A program made the position numbers and the translations under genes. Under the pieces are notes generated by a model. It saw only the letters and a list, made by a program, of their open reading frames with translations, ran no database searches and was not told the origin of the DNA. Shown piece by piece: positions 41,976 to 52,152 of a stretch of DNA of 64,000 bases (its first letter is position 1; each line of letters opens with the position of its first letter). This DNA is from an uncultured bacterium (GTDB lineage Bacteria; Actinomycetota; Actinomycetes; S36-B12; CAIYMF01): NCBI GenBank assembly GCA_903826575.1, contig CAIKEU010000106.1, positions 47,274 to 111,273 of the forward strand, read 5' to 3'.

Positions 41976-42475
41976 GTGCTCTTCCGCTAACCGATCCGCT
42001 GGCTCAGCCGAAACGTCAGCCGCGGCCCACCGCGTCCGCAGTTGCAGAATCTTCGAAGCCGAACCTCACGGTTGTCGCACCGCCCCGTCCGCGAGTGGCC
42101 GGGACGGGCATGTTTTCTCTCGTCATCGCCGCAATTTTGGTCGTGGGGATGGTCGTACTTCTCTCGTTGAACACCATGCTCGCCGAGGGAACTTTTCAAA
42201 TTCACTCGCTGACGAAAACTCAGCAGCAACTAAGCATCCAGCGCGAGCAATTGGCGCAGCAGGTCGCAGTCGCTGAATCTCCTGAGCAATTGCAATCGCG
42301 TGCACTCGCGCTCGGCATGGTGCCGTCTGACAATCCGGTCTTCATCCGAATCGCCGACGGAAAGATTCTTGGCACTCCGATTCCTGCGCCGAAGCCCGCT
42401 CGTGTGAAGACTGTGCCGGTGCCGAGCAGCACGTCGTCGCAAACCCCGGTTGCAAAGGCGGTGGCTGGCCGATGA
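41972..42475 (+). CDS. ftsL: FtsL-like cell-division protein
   Basis: 167 residues, bitopic: Pro/Gln-rich cytoplasmic part (1-45), one transmembrane helix ([20 protein letters not shown]), then a periplasmic coiled coil ([20 protein letters not shown], continuing through [16 protein letters not shown]) and a Pro/Ser-rich tail. Place between rsmH and ftsI, size and topology match FtsL, which joins FtsB and FtsQ at the septum, though sequence is poorly conserved. Overlaps both neighbours (ATGA on each side). Confidence 0.86.
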   Translation: MSALPLTDPLAQPKRQPRPTASAVAESSKPNLTVVAPPRPRVAGTGMFSLVIAAILVVGMVVLLSLNTMLAEGTFQIHSLTKTQQQLSIQREQLAQQVAVAESPEQLQSRALALGMVPSDNPVFIRIADGKILGTPIPAPKPARVKTVPVPSSTSSQTPVAKAVAGR

Positions 42476-44370
42476 CGACACTTGCACCACCACCCCGAGG
42501 CTCATCGCGTCGTGAGTATGTGGACCCGGATTATCTCGGTGATTTCGTTGAGTATGACGAACCAGTCCGACGTGCACGCAAACCGTCGCGAATCCAACCG
42601 CCGCGTATGTTCACCCCTGGTGATCCGAGTAAGCGAATCCGATGGTGGCAGCTCATTTCCCTCGCGCTCTTAGCCGTTGTCGCGATTCGCGTCATTGATT
42701 TGCAGATCATTCAGGGCCCCACCTTGGCGGCTGCGGCACAGCGTGAAGCCATGACCACCAAGGATTTACCGGCGCAACGTGGCGTGATCTCCGATCGCAA
42801 CGGAGTTCCGCTCGCTGTCACCGTGGACGCAGTTAACGTGACTGCGGATCAAACTTTAGTAATACCAACGAAGAATCCGACCGAGGCGCAAAAGACAGCT
42901 GCGCGACATCTGGCGGCGCAGGGGCTTGCGTCAGTTCTCGGTGGCGATCCACGCGGTTATGAACAGCGATTGACGGGAAGTCGTCGGTTCGTCTACATCG
43001 AGAAAGCCGTAACGCCAGCGACGTGGCAAAAGTTGGCTGCATTAAACATCCCCGGCATCTACAGCGAGCCTGCGAAAAAACGAATCTATCCGGCCGGCTC
43101 CGTGGCCGCGAACGTGATTGGGTTCGTTCGGGCTGACGGCCAAGGCGCCGGCGGCTTGGAATACGGTCTCGATCACGAACTTGCTGGCACCCCCGGCACG
43201 TCGGTGTTTCAGCGTGGTTGGCATGGTCAGGCTATTCCGACGACAACGTCGACGGGCACCGCTCCGATCCCAGGTACGAATGTCACGTTGACGATTGATC
43301 GGGATGTGCAATGGGTGGCGCAGAAGGCAATTGCCGAGCGGGTGAAGTTCGCTCGAGCCGATAGCGGCACCGTCGTTGTGATGAACCCCAAGACCGGACA
43401 GATATACGCTCTTGCAACTGTTCCAACCTTCGATCCAAACAAGCCGGCTGAAGCCGTGCAGGCGGATATTGGAAACCGTGCGCTGTCGCAGGTTTTCGAG
43501 CCGGGATCGACGAGCAAGATCATGACGATGGCCGCGGTCATCGAGGAGCGCAAGGCCACCCCACTTACCCATCTGGTGATTCCGCCGGTCTTGGTGCGAC
43601 CCGGCAAGATCTTCCATGACCATGACAAGCACGGCACCGAACGCCTCACTCTCAACGGAGTTCTGGCCAAATCCAGTAATATCGGGACGATCATGGCTGC
43701 CGAGCTAATCGGTGGGCAGACGCTATACACCTACTTGAAGAAGTTCGGCATCGGGTCGCCGACAGGTCTGCAATTTCCTGGCGAGAGTCGTGGCCATATT
43801 CCCGACCCCGCCCATTGGTCGAACACCTCGTTCGGCACCATCGCATTCGGTCAGGGCTTAAGCCTCAATGCCGTCCAAGCAGCGTCAATCTTCGCAACCA
43901 TTGCTAACGACGGGGTGCGAGTGTCGCCCACGTTGATCGCTGGGTCAACGAGTAGTGATGGTCAGTACCACGTGGCTGGCGCGCCGACGTCATCACGTGT
44001 TGTCAGCGTTGCGACCGCTCGCACGGTGAGTGCGATGCTGGAATCCGTTGTTTCCGACGAAGGTACGGCGCCGATGGCCGCGATCGCCGGATATCGCGTC
44101 GCCGGCAAGACGGGGACAGCCGATCGCGCTAATCCCGATCCAAATCCGAAAGCGGCCCGATACAAGGGCTACACGTCATCGTTCATCGGGTTTGCCCCGG
44201 CTGACAAGCCATCGATTGTCGTCGCCGTCATTTTGGACAATCCGCGCAACGGTCATTACGGCGGCGTCCTCGCCGGACCAGTGTTCAAATCTGTCATGAC
44301 GTACAGCCTCGAGCATTTCCGCGTGCCACCGACCGGCGCACCACGACCGCATCTCCCGGTCACCTGGTAG
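42472..44370 (+). CDS. ftsI: Penicillin-binding protein 3, septal transpeptidase
   Basis: 632 residues, class B PBP that crosslinks septal peptidoglycan. Cytoplasmic 1-55, transmembrane helix (about 58-80), dimerisation/pedestal domain, transpeptidase domain with SxxK at Ser346-Lys349 (FEPGSTSK), SSN at 401-403 and KTG at 546-548. The stretch RGVISDRNGVPLA is typical for the class. In mycobacteria it is called PbpB. ATG 42472 overlaps ftsL. The next gene starts 20 bases downstream. Confidence 0.96.
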   Translation: MTTLAPPPRGSSRREYVDPDYLGDFVEYDEPVRRARKPSRIQPPRMFTPGDPSKRIRWWQLISLALLAVVAIRVIDLQIIQGPTLAAAAQREAMTTKDLPAQRGVISDRNGVPLAVTVDAVNVTADQTLVIPTKNPTEAQKTAARHLAAQGLASVLGGDPRGYEQRLTGSRRFVYIEKAVTPATWQKLAALNIPGIYSEPAKKRIYPAGSVAANVIGFVRADGQGAGGLEYGLDHELAGTPGTSVFQRGWHGQAIPTTTSTGTAPIPGTNVTLTIDRDVQWVAQKAIAERVKFARADSGTVVVMNPKTGQIYALATVPTFDPNKPAEAVQADIGNRALSQVFEPGSTSKIMTMAAVIEERKATPLTHLVIPPVLVRPGKIFHDHDKHGTERLTLNGVLAKSSNIGTIMAAELIGGQTLYTYLKKFGIGSPTGLQFPGESRGHIPDPAHWSNTSFGTIAFGQGLSLNAVQAASIFATIANDGVRVSPTLIAGSTSSDGQYHVAGAPTSSRVVSVATARTVSAMLESVVSDEGTAPMAAIAGYRVAGKTGTADRANPDPNPKAARYKGYTSSFIGFAPADKPSIVVAVILDNPRNGHYGGVLAGPVFKSVMTYSLEHFRVPPTGAPRPHLPVTW

Positions 44371-44390
44371 AGACCGGATAGGGTCAGATC

Positions 44391-45962
44391 GTGTCTGTAG
44401 CGCCCCGTCCATCTGTCGCAGGGGTTGCCCTTTCGACCTTGCTGGCGTCAGTCGACGTAAGGCTCCTCGACCCATCGCATGGTGGCGTGGTTGTAACTGG
44501 TGTCACCCATGATTCTCGCAGCGTGCGGGCGGGTGATCTTTATGCGGCCCTTTCGGGTTTTAATACTCACGGTGCCCAGTTTGTCGATCAGGCGTGTGAC
44601 GCCGCAGCGGCGGCAATCCTCACCGATAAGGATGGAGTGGAGCGGGCACAGTCGACCGGTCTGCCCATCCTGGTAACGCCGGATCCGCGGCTGATTTTAG
44701 GCCTGCTCGCAGCTCAAATATACGGGCATCCGTCGCGTGATCTGATCGTTGTTGGAATCACCGGAACCAATGGAAAGACCACAACCTCCTATTTGTTGGA
44801 CGCTGCCTTGCGCTCAGCGGGAATGACTACGGGCGTCATTGGCACCGTTGGCACTCGTATCGGGGACGAGGTGATCCCCACAGTTCGTACAACCCCTGAA
44901 TCCACGGACGTCCATGCATTACTCGCAGTCATGCGTGAGCAAGGGGTGCAGGCGGTCTCGATGGAAGTCAGCAGTCACGCACTTCGGCAAGGCCGCGTCG
45001 ACGGTGTGAGGTTCGCGGCAGTCGGGTTTACCAATCTGAGCGAAGATCACCTCGATTTTCACGATGATATGAACGACTACTTTGAGGCAAAGGCAAGCCT
45101 ATTCATCGGTGATCGGGCGCCCATCGCGGCGATCTGCACGGACGACGACTGGGGTGTCTTGTTAGCAGAGCGATCAGCTCGGGCGGGGCTGTCCGTTACG
45201 ACCTTTGGGTTGAATTCATCGGCAGACGTTCATGCGCAAGACATCATCACTGACGCAGGCGGATCGACGTTTTCGGCTGTTGATGCGACGGGCACGCTCA
45301 CGTCTGTGGATGTTCATCTGCCGGGTAGTTTTAATGTCGCCAATGCCTTGGGTGCACTGTCCCTAGCGCAGTGTGTGGGAGTCGATCCCGTCACAGCATC
45401 GCGTGGGATCTCGGCGTGTGGGGGAGTACCCGGCCGAATGGAGCGGGTACTCGATCCCGATGGCGAACGTGGGCTCATCGCTTTCGTCGATTACGCGCAT
45501 ACTCCGGACGCAGTGGATCGTGCGATCGCCGCCGCACGTGAGGGCACAGCTGGCCGCATCATCGTCGTGTTAGGCGCAGGTGGCGATCGTGATCGAGCGA
45601 AGCGACCACACATGGGCGAGGCCGCGGCTCACGGGGCCGATGTTGTTATCGTCACCGACGACAATCCGCGCTCAGAGGTACCTGCCGACATACGCGAAGC
45701 CGTGTTATCTGGGGTTCGCCGTTTCGAGGCTGCGACCAGTTTCGACATTGCTGATCGCCGCCAAGCGATTGAGTATGCGGTAGGGATCGCTCACTCGGGT
45801 GACGTAGTCCTCGTGCTTGGCAAAGGGCATGAGCAAGGTCAAGAGGCCAACGGGATGGTCACTGCATTTGATGATCGAATCGTGGTTGCTGAGTCGCTCA
45901 GAACCTCTGGTGCGCAACGGTATTCGAATGTAGGGGTGACCAATGATTCGCCTAACTCTTGA
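44391..45962 (+). CDS. murE: UDP-MurNAc-Ala-Glu:meso-diaminopimelate ligase
   Basis: 523 residues. Adds the third residue of the peptidoglycan stem peptide. ATP site GITGTNGKTTTSYLLDAAL, THDSRSVRAGDLYAAL in the uridine domain, HDDMNDYFEAKASLF and the DDNPRSE motif, in which DNPR is the sign for meso-diaminopimelate rather than lysine. GTG 44391 is used; AGGGTCAG is a weak ribosome site, the GACCGGATAGGG before it may help. Overlaps murF by 20 bases (45943-45962). Confidence 0.95.
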   Translation: MSVAPRPSVAGVALSTLLASVDVRLLDPSHGGVVVTGVTHDSRSVRAGDLYAALSGFNTHGAQFVDQACDAAAAAILTDKDGVERAQSTGLPILVTPDPRLILGLLAAQIYGHPSRDLIVVGITGTNGKTTTSYLLDAALRSAGMTTGVIGTVGTRIGDEVIPTVRTTPESTDVHALLAVMREQGVQAVSMEVSSHALRQGRVDGVRFAAVGFTNLSEDHLDFHDDMNDYFEAKASLFIGDRAPIAAICTDDDWGVLLAERSARAGLSVTTFGLNSSADVHAQDIITDAGGSTFSAVDATGTLTSVDVHLPGSFNVANALGALSLAQCVGVDPVTASRGISACGGVPGRMERVLDPDGERGLIAFVDYAHTPDAVDRAIAAAREGTAGRIIVVLGAGGDRDRAKRPHMGEAAAHGADVVIVTDDNPRSEVPADIREAVLSGVRRFEAATSFDIADRRQAIEYAVGIAHSGDVVLVLGKGHEQGQEANGMVTAFDDRIVVAESLRTSGAQRYSNVGVTNDSPNS

Positions 45963-47349
45963 ACAGATCGCCCTCATCGTTGATGGGTCACTAAAACACG
46001 GCGCCGCTGCCACTGCGTCGGTTAATGGTCGAGTGCAGATCGATTCGCGCTCAGTGCAACCGGGCGATCTATTTATTGCGATCAAGGGCGACATGTTTGA
46101 CGGACATGATTTCGTGGCAAGTGCGCTTGGGTCGGGTGCGGCCGGTGTCATTTCAGCGCGCGACGTCGACGTTCCGCACATTCGCGTCGATGACACCGTG
46201 CGCGCGTTAGGTCTGCTTGCCCGTGGAGTTGTGACGCGCTTGCCAGAGTTGACTGTGGTTGCTTTAACAGGCTCAAGTGGTAAGACGAGTACCAAAGATC
46301 TGCTCGCCCAGATGCTCCCGGAGCTCGGGCCAACTGTCGCCCCACAAGGTTCGTTCAACAATGAAACAGGCCTGCCACTGACGGCGTTAACTGTTGACCA
46401 AGACACGAGGTTCCTTGTAGCGGAGATGGGTGCTCGAGGGGTCGGCCACATTCGGTATCTGTGTGGGATCACACCGCCCAAGATTGGGCTAGTTCTCAAC
46501 GTGGGAAGTGCCCACGTTGGCGAATTTGGCTCGCGTGAAGCGATCGCGCGTGCCAAGGGTGAACTCGTTGAGGCGCTTACAGAAGATGGGGTAGCGATCC
46601 TTAACGAGGACGATGACTTCGTGCGCGCGATGCGGTCACGCACCAAGGCGAAGGTACTCACCTTCGGGCGAGCGCAATCTGCGGACGTCCGGGTGACGGA
46701 CGTCGTCATGTCCGCGCAGGGTAAGCCGTCGTTCACGGTCACGATGGGCGATCAAACGGCCAGGCTCGAACTTCCTCTTGTTGGCGAACATCACGTGTCC
46801 AATGCCGCCGCAGTTGTAGCCGTGGGGGTAGCGCTGGGATCGTCGGTGTCTGCTGTCGCGCAGGTGTTGAGTCGAGTGCAAACCTTAAGCCGATGGCGCA
46901 TGGAGGTATCGACTTCACCGAGCAACGTGACAGTGATTAACGACGCGTACAACGCCAATCCGGAGTCGGTCCAGGCTGCTCTGCGTGCATTAATGGTCTT
47001 GGCCGGCTCAAACTCGACTGAATTTTCCGCGACTCGCCGGTCGTTTGCAGTACTCGGACAGATGCGTGAGTTGGGAGAATCGTCACACGCCGCGCACGAG
47101 GAAATCGGCCGACTCACCGTCGAGTTGGGTGTCGAGCAGGTGGTTGTTGTTGGCGCGGCTGCTGCGGCAATCGCTGACGCACGGAGTGCAGCTGGTATGT
47201 CTGAGGGAACTCGGTTAGTTGACAGTCCGCAGGACGCGGTCGAGATCCTGTCGGCCTTGCTGCGCAGTGAGGATGTAGTACTTGTGAAGGCGTCTCGCGC
47301 AGTGGGCCTTGAAGCGGTTGCTGCGGGCATTTTGGAGTTGTCGACATGA
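45943..47349 (+). CDS. murF: UDP-MurNAc-tripeptide:D-Ala-D-Ala ligase
   Basis: 468 residues. Completes the UDP-MurNAc-pentapeptide. Features are DSRSVQPGDLFIAIKG, the ATP site ALTGSSGKTSTKDLLAQML, GSFNNETGLPLT (family hallmark) and NDAYNANPESVQAALRAL. ATG 45943 overlaps murE; its stop overlaps mraY by 4 bases. Overlaps on both sides indicate coupled translation of the whole mur set. Confidence 0.96.
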   Translation: MIRLTLEQIALIVDGSLKHGAAATASVNGRVQIDSRSVQPGDLFIAIKGDMFDGHDFVASALGSGAAGVISARDVDVPHIRVDDTVRALGLLARGVVTRLPELTVVALTGSSGKTSTKDLLAQMLPELGPTVAPQGSFNNETGLPLTALTVDQDTRFLVAEMGARGVGHIRYLCGITPPKIGLVLNVGSAHVGEFGSREAIARAKGELVEALTEDGVAILNEDDDFVRAMRSRTKAKVLTFGRAQSADVRVTDVVMSAQGKPSFTVTMGDQTARLELPLVGEHHVSNAAAVVAVGVALGSSVSAVAQVLSRVQTLSRWRMEVSTSPSNVTVINDAYNANPESVQAALRALMVLAGSNSTEFSATRRSFAVLGQMRELGESSHAAHEEIGRLTVELGVEQVVVVGAAAAAIADARSAAGMSEGTRLVDSPQDAVEILSALLRSEDVVLVKASRAVGLEAVAAGILELST

Positions 47350-48413
47350 GGCTCATATTTATCGGCTCGGTAATTGCCTTCTTTATTTCGATTCTCGGAA
47401 CCCCGTTGCTCATCAGGTTCCTTCGCCAACACGGCTATTCCCAGGCGATTCGCGTGTCAACGATTGGCGAGCTTTACCCAGAGCATCAGGGCAAGCGCGG
47501 AACACCCTCGATGGGCGGATTAGCCATCCTCGGTGGATTGATCGGCGGATACTTTTTGGCCCACCTGCTGATTTGGCGTCTACCGACGGTGTCGGGATTG
47601 CTGGCGCTTTTTCTAACGTGCGGACTCGGTGTGGTTGGCATTGCCGACGACTATCTGAAAATCTTTAAACAGCGAAGTACCGGTGTGCGCGCGCGGACAA
47701 AACTGCTCGGACAGGCCGCGGTTGCATTGAGTTTTGGAGTTCTGTCCATTCAGTTTGCCGACCAGTACGGCCGGACGCCTGCGTCGCAGGCGGTCTCACT
47801 GTTTCGCGATACGACCCTCGTCCTACCGATTGCGCTGTTCTTGATTTGGGTGTGGTTCCTGATCACGGGAACAACGAATGCGGTCAACCTCACCGACGGC
47901 CTCGACGGCCTGGCGGCCGGCGCGTCGGTTATGACATTCGGTGCCTACACAATCATCTCGGTGTGGCAGCAAGGGCAGAACTGTGAGTTCGGACAGTTCG
48001 CGCGGTGCTACGACGTACGCGATCCCCTGGATCTAGCGGTATTCGCCGCTGCAGCCGCAGGAGCATGCTTCGGCTTCCTGTGGTGGAACACGTCACCTGC
48101 AAAAATCTTTATGGGCGACACCGGTTCACTGTCACTCGGCGGAGCGATTGCAGCACTAGCCATTCTCTCCCGAACTGAACTTCTACTACCTCTGTTCGCT
48201 GGGCTCTTTGTCATCGTCGCGCTGTCGGTCATCGGACAGGTTGGCAGCTTCAAACTCACGGGCAAGCGAATGTTCCGGATGGCGCCGCTGCACCATCACT
48301 TTGAGATGCTTGGCTGGCCGGAAGTGCAGATTGTTGTGCGGTTCTGGATCATTCAGGGTCTGTGTGTTGCCGCAGGGGTTGGCTTGTTCTATGCCGAATG
48401 GGTTCGTCAGTGA
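47346..48413 (+). CDS. mraY: Phospho-N-acetylmuramoyl-pentapeptide-transferase
   Basis: 355 residues, ten membrane helices. Transfers phospho-MurNAc-pentapeptide to undecaprenyl phosphate, giving lipid I. Signature motifs are present: GKRGTPSMGGLAIL, GVVGIADDYLK (catalytic Asp pair), NAVNLTDGLDGLAAG and GFLWWNTSPAKIFMGDTGSL, and MAPLHHHFEM near the end. ATG 47346 overlaps murF; the stop TGA overlaps the GTG of murD (GTGA). Confidence 0.97.
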   Translation: MRLIFIGSVIAFFISILGTPLLIRFLRQHGYSQAIRVSTIGELYPEHQGKRGTPSMGGLAILGGLIGGYFLAHLLIWRLPTVSGLLALFLTCGLGVVGIADDYLKIFKQRSTGVRARTKLLGQAAVALSFGVLSIQFADQYGRTPASQAVSLFRDTTLVLPIALFLIWVWFLITGTTNAVNLTDGLDGLAAGASVMTFGAYTIISVWQQGQNCEFGQFARCYDVRDPLDLAVFAAAAAGACFGFLWWNTSPAKIFMGDTGSLSLGGAIAALAILSRTELLLPLFAGLFVIVALSVIGQVGSFKLTGKRMFRMAPLHHHFEMLGWPEVQIVVRFWIIQGLCVAAGVGLFYAEWVRQ

Positions 48414-49849
48414 CAAGGGTCGACGTTTCGCAATTCACTCGGTTTTCTGATTGGTCAGATGTCCACGCTGTTGTCGCGGGCATCGGTGTTGCTGGATTTG
48501 CCTGTGCTGACCAACTGGTCCACCTAGGCGCACGAGTCACGGTTGTGGACGCAGCCGATGGCGATCGTCAACGTGAGCGCGCAGACGTATTGGGTGTCGT
48601 TGGTGCCACGGTTCGTCTTGGTGATGGAGACACACTGCCGCCGAATGCCGACGTGCTCGTTGTGTCACCGGGCTTACCGCCGAGTGCGCCGATCATTGTG
48701 TCGGCGCTGGCCGATGGGGTGCCGGTATGGGGTGAGCTTGAGCTTGCGTGGCGACTGCGTGGCGACAATCCGGCGGCATGGCTGATGGTCACGGGGACGA
48801 ACGGGAAGACGACGACAACGCTGATGCTCGAATCAATCCTGCGGGCGGCTGGGCTTCGAACTGCATCGGTTGGAAACATTGGCGTATCGCTCGTCGACGC
48901 AGTCATGGATCCGATGGGCTTTGACGTCTTTGCAGTGGAGGTTGGTGCGCCACAACTTCCATTCCTCTACTCGGCCAGCCCGGTTGCGTCGGTATGTCTG
49001 AATCTCGCACCCGATCATGTTGATCTTTTTGGGTCCTTCGAGGCGTATCGCGATGCCAAGGCGCGCATTTACCGCAACACGCAGATCGCGGCCGTCTACA
49101 ACGTGCTTGATCCGGAGACCGAGCGGATGGTCGAAGAGGCGGATGTTGTTGAGGGATGCCGAGCGATCGGTGTCACTCTGGGAGTGCCTGGTCGGTCGAT
49201 GTTTGGCGTCGTTGAAGACCTTCTTGTTGATCGAGCTTTCATCGAAAATCGCGCTGATGCGGCCCTCGAACTCGGATCAGTCGAGCTGGTAAAGCCGTTC
49301 GCCCCGCATAACGTGTCGAACGCGCTGGCAGCTTCGGCATTGGCGCGTGCCTATGGCGTGCCAGCTGCGGCGATTGCCGCGGGTTTGTTGCAGTTTGAGG
49401 CGGCCGGGCATCGAATCGCGACCGTTGCAGATCATGAAGGTGTGCTGTGGGTTGATGATTCCAAGGCCACGAACTGTCACGCTGCCCAAACCTCGCTACT
49501 TGCCTATGAATCAGTCATCTGGATTGCTGGTGGAATGGCCAAAGGTCAGGTATTTGACGAACTAGTTCAGCGAACAGGCAGCCGGATGCGTGGAGTTGTG
49601 CTACTCGGCGTCGACCGCGACAAGATCCGCGAGGCGCTCATGCGACACGCCCCGGATGTCCCCATTGTGGAGGTTCCGCGGACGGACACTGTTGCTATGG
49701 ATGAGGTCGTGCTTGCCGCTGCAGCGATGGCGAAAGCAGGCGACACGGTTCTGCTGGCTCCTGGATGCGCCTCGTGGGACATGTTCCGCGACTACGCACA
49801 CCGCGGTGATGCCTTCGCTCACTCGATCACCCGGTTGGTGCTCACGTGA
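48410..49849 (+). CDS. murD: UDP-N-acetylmuramoyl-L-alanine:D-glutamate ligase
   Basis: 479 residues. N-terminal Rossmann domain (VVAGIGVAGFACADQLVHLG), ATP site MVTGTNGKTTTTLMLE, NLAPDHVDLFGSFEAYRDAK and DDSKATNCHAAQTSL, LLAPGCASWDMFRDYAHRGD. GTG 48410 overlaps the mraY stop and gives a family-like start; the frame continues to 48362 inside mraY. The stop overlaps ftsW (GTGA). Confidence 0.95.
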   Translation: MTRVDVSQFTRFSDWSDVHAVVAGIGVAGFACADQLVHLGARVTVVDAADGDRQRERADVLGVVGATVRLGDGDTLPPNADVLVVSPGLPPSAPIIVSALADGVPVWGELELAWRLRGDNPAAWLMVTGTNGKTTTTLMLESILRAAGLRTASVGNIGVSLVDAVMDPMGFDVFAVEVGAPQLPFLYSASPVASVCLNLAPDHVDLFGSFEAYRDAKARIYRNTQIAAVYNVLDPETERMVEEADVVEGCRAIGVTLGVPGRSMFGVVEDLLVDRAFIENRADAALELGSVELVKPFAPHNVSNALAASALARAYGVPAAAIAAGLLQFEAAGHRIATVADHEGVLWVDDSKATNCHAAQTSLLAYESVIWIAGGMAKGQVFDELVQRTGSRMRGVVLLGVDRDKIREALMRHAPDVPIVEVPRTDTVAMDEVVLAAAAMAKAGDTVLLAPGCASWDMFRDYAHRGDAFAHSITRLVLT

Positions 49850-51039
49850 CCCAGACTCTTCGAGCGCCTGCGGTCGAGACTGCGCCTCGTCGCGAGCACC
49901 CAATGGCTACGTACTATCTGTTACTTGGGTCGACGATCCTACTTTTGGTACTTGGCCTTGCGATGGTGCTGTCCGCTTCTACGATTGTCAGTTACAACGA
50001 GACTGGGTCGGCTTACACGCTGTGGTTTCGGCAAGTCATGTTCGCGGTTGCTGGTCTGGTTGCGATGTTTATGGCATCGCGAATGTCAATCAGCACCTAC
50101 CGAAAACTTGCCTATCCACTGTTGATCTTTTCGATCCTCGCCCTACTCTTCGTCCTTATTAAGGGCCATGCAGTGGCTGGCCAGAAGAACTGGATCGTTC
50201 TCTACGGGCCGTTCCGTTTCCAGCCGAGTGAGTTCGCCAAGTTGGCTTTCGTCTTGTGGGCGGGCGACCTCATGTCCCGCAAACAGCAACTGATTCACCA
50301 GTGGAAGCACCTACTTATCCCGGTCGTGCCGGTGGGCGTTCTCATGGTGCTGCTTGTCCTTGCAGAAGGTGACTTTGGAACGGCGATGATCATCATTCCG
50401 ATGATTGGCGCTGTGCTGCTCGTCAATGGCGCACCTATGCGTCTGTTCGCCGTGGGCACCGCAGCCGCGCTGACGCTCGTTGCCTTTCAAAGCCTTCTGA
50501 AGGGATACCGCGTCGATCGTTACACAGCGTGGCTGCATCCGGAGCAAGTGGCCGCGACGACCGGGTTTCAGGTTCTGCATGCCAGATCGGCGATGGGTAG
50601 TGGTGGCTGGTTCGGGATGGGTCTGGGTGCATCCCGGGAAAAATGGGTTGGTCTGCCGGAGGCTCACACGGACTTCATCTACGCAGTTGTTGGCGAGGAA
50701 CTTGGGCTGTTCGGCTCGTTGCTGGTGATCGGACTTTTCGCAACTATCGTGATCGCTGGTTTGCGAATGGCTCGTCGCACCACCGATCCGTTTGTTCGCA
50801 CTGCCTCCGCTGCGGCGGTCGCGTGGATCTTTACCCAGGTCTTCTTAAACCTCGGTGCCGTTCTTCAGATCATTCCGATCACCGGCGTTCCGCTACCTCT
50901 GGTGTCCTATGGTGGATCGTCATTGGTACCAACGCTTTTCGTTCTCGGTATGTTGATGTCGTTTGCCAGAGCAGAGGCACGGCGGCCGGATCGAGAAAGG
51001 CCTGCGGCGCGGGCTTCGGCGCGGGCTTCGGCGCGGTGA
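49846..51039 (+). CDS. ftsW: Lipid II polymerase / septal SEDS protein
   Basis: 397 residues, ten membrane helices. SEDS glycosyltransferase working with FtsI at the septum. The hallmark segments WIVLYGPFRFQPSEFAKLAF, the LLVLAEGDFGTAMII region with the catalytic Asp, GWFGMGLGASREKW, GLPEAHTDFIYAVVGEELGL and GVPLPLVSYGGSSL are complete. GTG 49846 overlaps murD. The last eleven codons (RPAARASARASAR) derive from a 12-bp tandem repeat. Gap of 4 bases to murG. Confidence 0.95.
   Translation: MTQTLRAPAVETAPRREHPMATYYLLLGSTILLLVLGLAMVLSASTIVSYNETGSAYTLWFRQVMFAVAGLVAMFMASRMSISTYRKLAYPLLIFSILALLFVLIKGHAVAGQKNWIVLYGPFRFQPSEFAKLAFVLWAGDLMSRKQQLIHQWKHLLIPVVPVGVLMVLLVLAEGDFGTAMIIIPMIGAVLLVNGAPMRLFAVGTAAALTLVAFQSLLKGYRVDRYTAWLHPEQVAATTGFQVLHARSAMGSGGWFGMGLGASREKWVGLPEAHTDFIYAVVGEELGLFGSLLVIGLFATIVIAGLRMARRTTDPFVRTASAAAVAWIFTQVFLNLGAVLQIIPITGVPLPLVSYGGSSLVPTLFVLGMLMSFARAEARRPDRERPAARASARASAR
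51006..51036 (+). repeat. 12-bp tandem repeat at the 3' end of ftsW
   Basis: The unit GGCGCGGGCTTC occurs at 51006-51017 and 51018-51029 with a partial third copy to 51036. It encodes the Ala-Ser-Ala-Arg tail and ends just before the murG ribosome site. Length change would stay in frame for ftsW. Confidence 0.8.
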
Positions 51040-51043
51040 ATTG

Positions 51044-52144
51044 ATGCACGTCTTGTTAGCCGGTGGCGGAACGGCTGGCCATATTGAGCCTTCGCTTAAT
51101 CTCGCTGACTGTCTGGTTCGACATGACTCGTCGATTCAGGTTTCCGCGCTCGGTACTGAACGAGGACTTGAGACCAGGTTGGTGCCCGAACGTGGTTACG
51201 ACCTGCATCTGATTACTGCCTCGCCGATGCCCAGGCGACTCAGTGGTGACCTAGTTCGACTGCCTACGCGGGTGCGTCAATCGGTCCGTGACGTGCAACG
51301 CGTTCTGGTCGAGACGAAAGCAGATGTCGTCGTGGGCTTTGGCGGCTACGTGGCTCTGCCCGCCTACCTCGCCGCGCGTGGACGCACGCCCATTGTCATT
51401 CATGAGGCGAATGCCCGGCCTGGGTTAGCTAACAGAGTCGGTGCACGATTCACCTCCTATGTCGCGTCAGCGGTGCCTGGAGCGCTGCCCGGAGCTGACC
51501 ACATTGCCCTTCCGCTGCGACGAAGTATTGCGATTCTCGATCGCCTTGCTGTCCAGAAGTCCGCACGTGCACACTTTGGATTGGATCCGGATCGTCCGAC
51601 CCTGTTCGTTTTCGGTGGGTCGCAGGGAGCCCGCAGCTTAAATGCCGCGGTGGTTGAAGCCGCCCCAGCACTGACCGCGGCCGGGGTCCAAATTTTGCAT
51701 GCCGCGGGGGAGCGCAACGATGATCAGCGGCCCAGCGGCGCTCTGGGCGCGGTTCCCTATGTAGGCCTTCGTTACATCGATCGCATGGATTTGGCCTACG
51801 CGGCCGCGGACATCGCGCTGTGCCGAGCGGGTGCAATGACGTGTGCTGAACTCGCCGCAGTGGGCTTGCCGGCGGTCTATGTACCGCTCCCCATCGGAAA
51901 TGGTGAGCAACGTTTGAATGCGCTCCCCGTGGTGAGTGCAGGGGGTGGCCTAATTATTGAAGATGCGCAGTTGACCGGGGCGTGGCTTGAGAGCAATGTT
52001 CGTCCACTGTTGCTCGACGTCGAGCAGCGACGCGAGATGGAGATAGCCGCAGTTTCCCACGGCCAGCGAGATGCAGACGAGAGACTACGACTGTTGGTTT
52101 TGGATGCAATCGCGGGCACTCACGGCCGCTCGCAAGCGAGATAG
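51044..52144 (+). CDS. murG: UDP-GlcNAc:MurNAc-pentapeptide-undecaprenol GlcNAc transferase
   Basis: 366 residues, membrane-associated GT-B enzyme making lipid II from lipid I. Start VLLAGGGTAGHIEPSLNLAD, then VVVGFGGYVALPAYLAA, PIVIHEANARPGLANR, VFGGSQGARSLNAAV, and AAADIALCRAGAMTCAELAA with PLPIGNGEQRLNA, all family motifs. ATG 51044, with GGTGA at 51035-51039 upstream; the frame is open to 50963 inside ftsW because of the repeat. Next gene 8 bases downstream. Confidence 0.95.
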   Translation: MHVLLAGGGTAGHIEPSLNLADCLVRHDSSIQVSALGTERGLETRLVPERGYDLHLITASPMPRRLSGDLVRLPTRVRQSVRDVQRVLVETKADVVVGFGGYVALPAYLAARGRTPIVIHEANARPGLANRVGARFTSYVASAVPGALPGADHIALPLRRSIAILDRLAVQKSARAHFGLDPDRPTLFVFGGSQGARSLNAAVVEAAPALTAAGVQILHAAGERNDDQRPSGALGAVPYVGLRYIDRMDLAYAAADIALCRAGAMTCAELAAVGLPAVYVPLPIGNGEQRLNALPVVSAGGGLIIEDAQLTGAWLESNVRPLLLDVEQRREMEIAAVSHGQRDADERLRLLVLDAIAGTHGRSQAR

Positions 52145-52152
52145 GGACGTAC

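Noticed and set aside
50963..51043. N-terminal extension of murG rich in Arg-Gly-Leu
   Set aside because: It is the 12-bp repeat of ftsW read in another frame; family alignment starts at 51044.
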